Source: Prevotellaceae bacterium (GTDB lineage: Bacteria; Bacteroidota; Bacteroidia; Bacteroidales; UBA932). Taken from it: a stretch of DNA of 6,637 nt. The position numbers and the translations under genes were made by a program. Numbering within the stretch: position 1 is the first letter of the stretch; every line of letters begins with the position of its first letter. The notes below the pieces were generated by a model. The model saw only the letters and a list, made by a program, of their open reading frames with translations. It made no database searches and was not told where the DNA came from. Below are positions 3,387-6,637 of the stretch, one piece after another. The DNA lies in the NCBI GenBank assembly GCA_031288855.1, contig JAITQQ010000059.1:1-6637 (forward strand). The letters are read 5' to 3'.

Positions 3387-5393
3387 TTATAAAAAATTAA
3401 TTCCTAAATTCACAAAAATATTCCGTCCCCTTCGGGGGATGTTTTTCCAGTCGGCATAAGTGGAGTAATAAGAGTCGAACAGGTTTTCCACTCCCGATTT
3501 AAGATTGAAGATCGCCTTATCTATTTTGAAGCTGTATCCGGCCGACAGGTTGGCGATGATATAGTGCTTTGTTTCGTCTTCGCCGTATTCGGAGCTGAAA
3601 TGCGTTTGTCGGGCTGCGCCTGTGACGTCTGCTTCGGCAAAAAACTTTTCGTATCCGAAACTCAGTGAAGATTTGTAACTCAACGGCGCAACCAGCGGCA
3701 AGTTGTTTTTTGCGTTGTCTTTCCCGCGGGCATACATGATTTTGCCGTTCCACAAAAAATAGTCCCCAAACCGGTATTTCAGCAGCAGGTTTGTATTCAG
3801 CATCGTGGCGTGCGGCAGATTTCGATACACTTTCACGCCCGACGCGCCGGGCGTCATATACGACAAACCGGCCTCAGGCTTGCCGATGATATAGTTGTTG
3901 AAATAGAAACAGGACACTTCCGCTTTCGCTTCAAAAGGGCGTTTTTCCCATCCCAGCGAAAGGCCTGCTTCAACTGCCGACTCCTGTTTCAAATGCGGAT
4001 TGCCAAGATAATCGTAGGCGTCGAACGTATTGAACAGGTAAAAACCGTAGGCCTCCGAAACGGAGGGCGCACGGCTGCCGAAACCCGCGCTCACATTCGT
4101 TTCCCAACCGTTTCTTTTGAATTGGTAACGTCCGGCGATATTGCCGGCAATCCGGTTTTTGTATTGCGTCATGCCGGGATAGTAAACTTGCAAGGTATTC
4201 CAGCCAAAATCGCTCTGCAGGCCGTCGCGCTGGAACGAAGCTTTTGCAGACAAGCGGACAGCCTGATTGCTGTTGAGGCTGTATTCGTCCACAACGAACA
4301 AACCGCTGTTCAGTGTACGGATATCGCCCCATGTGAGCATAAACATTGGGATTTCACCCGGGTTGTTGGAATACATCGTCATTTCGGCATACGATTGATT
4401 GTAGTACGCATCCCAGTTGAACGAATAGCGATGCTTTTCGCTTCGTCCGCTCAAAGTAGAATACGCGCCTCCGGTACGGCTTTTTCCCGGCATATCCATG
4501 TGCATGGCGACATCCGGCCGCTTTGTGTCGTCCATGATATGGATGATATTGTTGTAGTAAATCTTGCTTTCCCATTTGTAGAAATGCGGCATGGGATTTT
4601 CCACCGTATAGTTGAGCGACGAAATCAGTCCTTCGGCCGTTTTCACATCCATGGCGAGTGCCGGATAACCCACGTCGGATGCGCGGTCGTATATCAGCGT
4701 TCCTTCGATGGCTTTTCCGCCGGCAACGACGTAACCGAGATTGGTGAAAAAATTATTTTTGGCATATTGCGAAAAGGCAATCTCCTGTTTGCCGCCCGCG
4801 CTATAGTTTCCGCTGTGGCGATGGAAAAGTCCCGAATTAACATAAAAACGCGGATTGGCATACGATAAATCGGCGCCGTAAATCCGAGCGTTGCCGTTAC
4901 TTTCGTATCCGGTGCGGGCATTGATATCCCAGCCATCGGCGCAAAACCCTGTTTTGTTCAATCGCAGGTCGAGGCTTCCGCCAATGTTGTTCGAAGCGTT
5001 GGGGTTTGCCTCAAAGCCGCTGCCAAGACTGACGGTGCTCAGATTGACGGTTTCGACGTAAGAGGTTACGGGATCCATGCGGTCAGTGCAGGCATGGAAA
5101 ATTTTCATACCCTCAATGGTTATGGAAATACGCTCGGTTGTCATGTTGTTTATAGAAGGTTCCCAGGCGTAATTGCCACGCTTTATCATGTTGATTTTTT
5201 CCGAATTTTGCAGGTATTCTTCAACCGAACCGACAGGTTTTGCCTGCCGGTCATGATTGATTCCGGCTTTCGCAGAAATAACGATTTCCCGCAAATTGAA
5301 AGATAACGGAATCGTATCCGGCGCCTGCTGTTGTGCATACGCCGGATACCATCCCCATATCGCTATTAACCCTGTTAATAAAAAACGCCTCAT
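3387..5393 (-). CDS. TonB-dependent outer-membrane receptor, probably for copper
   Basis: A 668-residue outer-membrane receptor. A signal peptide (cleavage after AYA20) leads to a TonB-box-like REIVISA (35-41), then a plug domain (about 45-145) with ISITIEGMKIFHACTDRMDP and NIGGSLDLRL. The remaining residues, ending GRNIFVNLGINFL, form a beta-barrel rich in alternating aromatic strands and ending in a hydrophobic residue. It lacks the N-terminal carboxypeptidase-like domain of SusC proteins and is short, as for metal or siderophore receptors. A Met/His/Asp cluster (residues 284-301, IHIMDD and MHMDMPG) and further Met pairs (338/340, 350/352) suggest soft-metal binding in an extracellular loop. 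It starts 3 bases after the lipoprotein stop codon and precedes an HMA protein. Together these point to copper uptake powered by TonB-ExbBD, which is not in the window. A metal chelate as substrate is the main alternative. Confidence 0.93.
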   Translation of the reverse strand: MRRFLLTGLIAIWGWYPAYAQQQAPDTIPLSFNLREIVISAKAGINHDRQAKPVGSVEEYLQNSEKINMIKRGNYAWEPSINNMTTERISITIEGMKIFHACTDRMDPVTSYVETVNLSTVSLGSGFEANPNASNNIGGSLDLRLNKTGFCADGWDINARTGYESNGNARIYGADLSYANPRFYVNSGLFHRHSGNYSAGGKQEIAFSQYAKNNFFTNLGYVVAGGKAIEGTLIYDRASDVGYPALAMDVKTAEGLISSLNYTVENPMPHFYKWESKIYYNNIIHIMDDTKRPDVAMHMDMPGKSRTGGAYSTLSGRSEKHRYSFNWDAYYNQSYAEMTMYSNNPGEIPMFMLTWGDIRTLNSGLFVVDEYSLNSNQAVRLSAKASFQRDGLQSDFGWNTLQVYYPGMTQYKNRIAGNIAGRYQFKRNGWETNVSAGFGSRAPSVSEAYGFYLFNTFDAYDYLGNPHLKQESAVEAGLSLGWEKRPFEAKAEVSCFYFNNYIIGKPEAGLSYMTPGASGVKVYRNLPHATMLNTNLLLKYRFGDYFLWNGKIMYARGKDNAKNNLPLVAPLSYKSSLSFGYEKFFAEADVTGAARQTHFSSEYGEDETKHYIIANLSAGYSFKIDKAIFNLKSGVENLFDSYYSTYADWKNIPRRGRNIFVNLGINFL

Positions 5394-5396
5394 TAC

Positions 5397-6287
5397 TTAA
5401 AATTCCACTTCAAAATATAAGCTGCTTGCCTCCACGTCATCGCTGACAGGATTGCCGTAAAGCGTTTCATCCTGCTGGTTTTGCAGGATCAGATTCAGTT
5501 TCCAATATCCCGTCATGGAAAAATTCACCGTTCCGCGATAGATTTTTCCTGTGGCGTCCCAAGTCAAATCGACGTTGTTGGGCGAGGAATGATTTTCCAT
5601 CGAAGGCATACGCGGGTCGAGTTTCAACTTGAAATTTGTTACCGCCGGATAGGTGTTTGCATCCTGACGCTCGTAGATGTAAGCGGTGATTTCATTGGCT
5701 CCCACCTTCGGGCGCTGCGGCTCGACAAGCGCGACGACATATCGTTTTCCGCTGCCGTCGACACTCACAACCGACTGTATGATCCGGCGCGCCGTTGCGC
5801 CGTCGGGACGAAAGACATTCCGGACGTCAATCACTACGTCAGTAAAACTGTGCGAAACATCGCCAACAGTATATTCGAGGTTGTAATACCACGTGCCATC
5901 GCCCTGTCCCGAATACATCAGAAAGGCGTAGTGCGCTTCGTAAAGCGGCTTATCCGCCACTTTTGTAATTTCGGAGCGGGGTGTAGAATGTGTCATCATG
6001 CCCATATCCATTTCGGGAAAGGCGCTTAACGTCGCGTTGCCAATAAAATTTCCGTCCTTGTCGGTGACGGCAAAATAGACTTTGGTGTATCCGAGTTGCA
6101 ACCGTCCCGTTTCGTTGTAGAGCGTGACAGTGTAAGGACTATCCTCCGAAGAAAATTCCTGTATCTTAATTAGGCCCTCTGTCGGGTCGATTTGCGTCCC
6201 GGGTTCGTCGTTGTCCTTGTCGCAAGATATAACTACTAACGACAGTAATACCACAAACAGTGATATAATATATTTTTTTCTTTTCAT
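5397..6287 (-). CDS. YtkA/FixH-like lipoprotein with two Met/His metal motifs
   Basis: A 296-residue predicted lipoprotein: signal segment residues 5-21, lipobox VISC with Cys22, then an acidic DKDNDEPG. Two similar beta-sandwich units follow (about 50-155 and 183-295). Each has a Met/His-rich loop: PEMDMGMMTHSTPR at 91-104 and DPRMPSMENHSSP at 224-236. This layout resembles YtkA/FixH-like domains, which are linked to copper handling, and Met/His loops of this kind suit Cu(I) or Cu(II). It probably sits on the outer membrane and passes metal to or from the TonB receptor, whose gene starts 3 bases downstream, so translation is likely coupled. The two units suggest an internal duplication in which the metal loop was kept. 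Family and fold are assigned from motifs, so the exact role, whether capture, delivery or protection, is inference. Confidence 0.85.
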   Translation of the reverse strand: MKRKKYIISLFVVLLSLVVISCDKDNDEPGTQIDPTEGLIKIQEFSSEDSPYTVTLYNETGRLQLGYTKVYFAVTDKDGNFIGNATLSAFPEMDMGMMTHSTPRSEITKVADKPLYEAHYAFLMYSGQGDGTWYYNLEYTVGDVSHSFTDVVIDVRNVFRPDGATARRIIQSVVSVDGSGKRYVVALVEPQRPKVGANEITAYIYERQDANTYPAVTNFKLKLDPRMPSMENHSSPNNVDLTWDATGKIYRGTVNFSMTGYWKLNLILQNQQDETLYGNPVSDDVEASSLYFEVEF

Positions 6288-6336
6288 TATTTTATTACAT
6301 TATTATAATTAAACAAACATTATTTTTGACCGCTGA

Positions 6337-6360
6337 TTAACCAGGGTAATCAATGGTTAA
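6337..6360. promoter_or_regulatory. Inverted repeat upstream of the metal-operon lipoprotein gene
   Basis: Arms TTAACCA (6337-6343) and TGGTTAA (6354-6360) flank ten bases, about 50 bases before the lipoprotein start codon. It overlaps the stop codon of the preceding gene. It may be an operator for internal control of the metal genes. I found no matching -33/-7 pair beside it. Confidence 0.4.
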
Positions 6361-6637
6361 TATTCCGGCGGAGGCGTCGGTATGTCTAATTTTATTATAA
6401 TGTAAATGGCGGTAAAGCGTGTCGGATATATTTCGGAACAAAAGCGAGACACTTGTTGAATAGCCCTGTCCGCAACATAATCGTCTATTACGAAAACAAT
6501 CCGGCTGCCGGTTGTATTACTTGCCGTATTGCCGGTTTCGCTTACCAGTTCGATTTGTTTGTCGAGAAAACATTTACCATGGCAGCAACTGTCTTCGTTG
6601 TAGCGGTTGACGCATAGATTTTCGGCAATATAATTCT
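6357..6637 (-). CDS. C-terminal part of a small cysteine-motif protein (5' end missing)
   Basis: An open frame without stops runs from the right edge to TAA at 6359-6357. It gives at least 92 residues: NYIAENLCVNRYNEDSCCHG, then KCFLDKQIE, and an end reading PTPPPEY. The LC-x9-CC-x2-KC-x-L-x-KQ pattern resembles small Bacteroidota proteins of unknown function that I recall with a Cys-His-Gly-Lys-Cys signature, sometimes near metal genes. Three clustered cysteines and a histidine could bind a soft metal. A signal peptide may lie beyond the edge. It runs in the same direction as the copper-type lipoprotein gene, 69 bases upstream of it, so it may share the operon, although an inverted repeat sits in the gap. 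The family resemblance is from memory, so the function is left open. Confidence 0.75.
   Translation of the reverse strand, partial: NYIAENLCVNRYNEDSCCHGKCFLDKQIELVSETGNTASNTTGSRIVFVIDDYVADRAIQQVSRFCSEIYPTRFTAIYIIIKLDIPTPPPEY

Noticed and set aside
3810..4868. Long plus-strand open frame (352 codons) opposite the TonB receptor gene
   Set aside because: It is antisense to a receptor with clear signal peptide, plug and barrel features. The translation has no recognisable domain and looks like a reading-frame shadow.
6288..6356. Promoter directly upstream of the metal-operon lipoprotein gene
   Set aside because: A TAATGTTTG stretch comes close to the -7 element but has one base too many, and no TTG is found at the right distance.

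Overview
The window looks like a chromosomal segment of a Bacteroidota (Bacteroidales-like) bacterium. The evidence is two promoter-like sites fitting the Bacteroides pattern (TTG or TTTG, 19-20 bases, then TAnnTTTG), A-rich start regions mostly without Shine-Dalgarno sites, a BACON domain, FISUMP-type lipoproteins, the four-helix-bundle/suffix family, and a TonB receptor next to surface lipoproteins. Every supported gene is on the minus strand, so the window reads right to left.

Right part (about 6637 to 3040): a probable copper-handling operon. It holds the 3' end of a small cysteine-motif protein, a lipoprotein with two Met/His-rich repeats (YtkA/FixH-like), a TonB-dependent receptor with a Met-rich segment, and a periplasmic heavy-metal-associated (CxxC) protein. 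The last three are separated by 3 and 17 bases. A weak terminator follows, and its T-run contains the -33 box of the next promoter.

Middle part (about 3035 to 322): a variable-surface-protein island. A near-consensus promoter starts a leader of about 140 bases with a 5' stem-loop and three perfect 21-bp tandem copies that can each form a hairpin. Next come a frameshifted relic gene and two paralogous FISUMP-type lipoproteins, the first with a BACON domain. Last is a four-helix-bundle/suffix protein of the broad family that includes Avd, the accessory protein of diversity-generating retroelements (DGRs). The lipoproteins share blocks of 48, 35 and 19 identical bases separated by strongly diverged sequence, and their last 27 codons differ mostly by amino-acid changes. 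This looks like DGR-type variation, but no reverse transcriptase or template repeat is visible. Repeats with a 7-base period but different sequences occur in the signal-peptide coding regions and around the lipoprotein genes.

Left part (about 234 to 1): the control region of a gene that appears to start at the left edge. It has an operator-like inverted repeat, a promoter, a 30-residue leader peptide containing Met-Cys-Met-Cys-Met, a possible antiterminator, a strong intrinsic terminator and an ATG at the edge. This layout fits ribosome-mediated transcription attenuation, possibly responding to methionine or cysteine supply.
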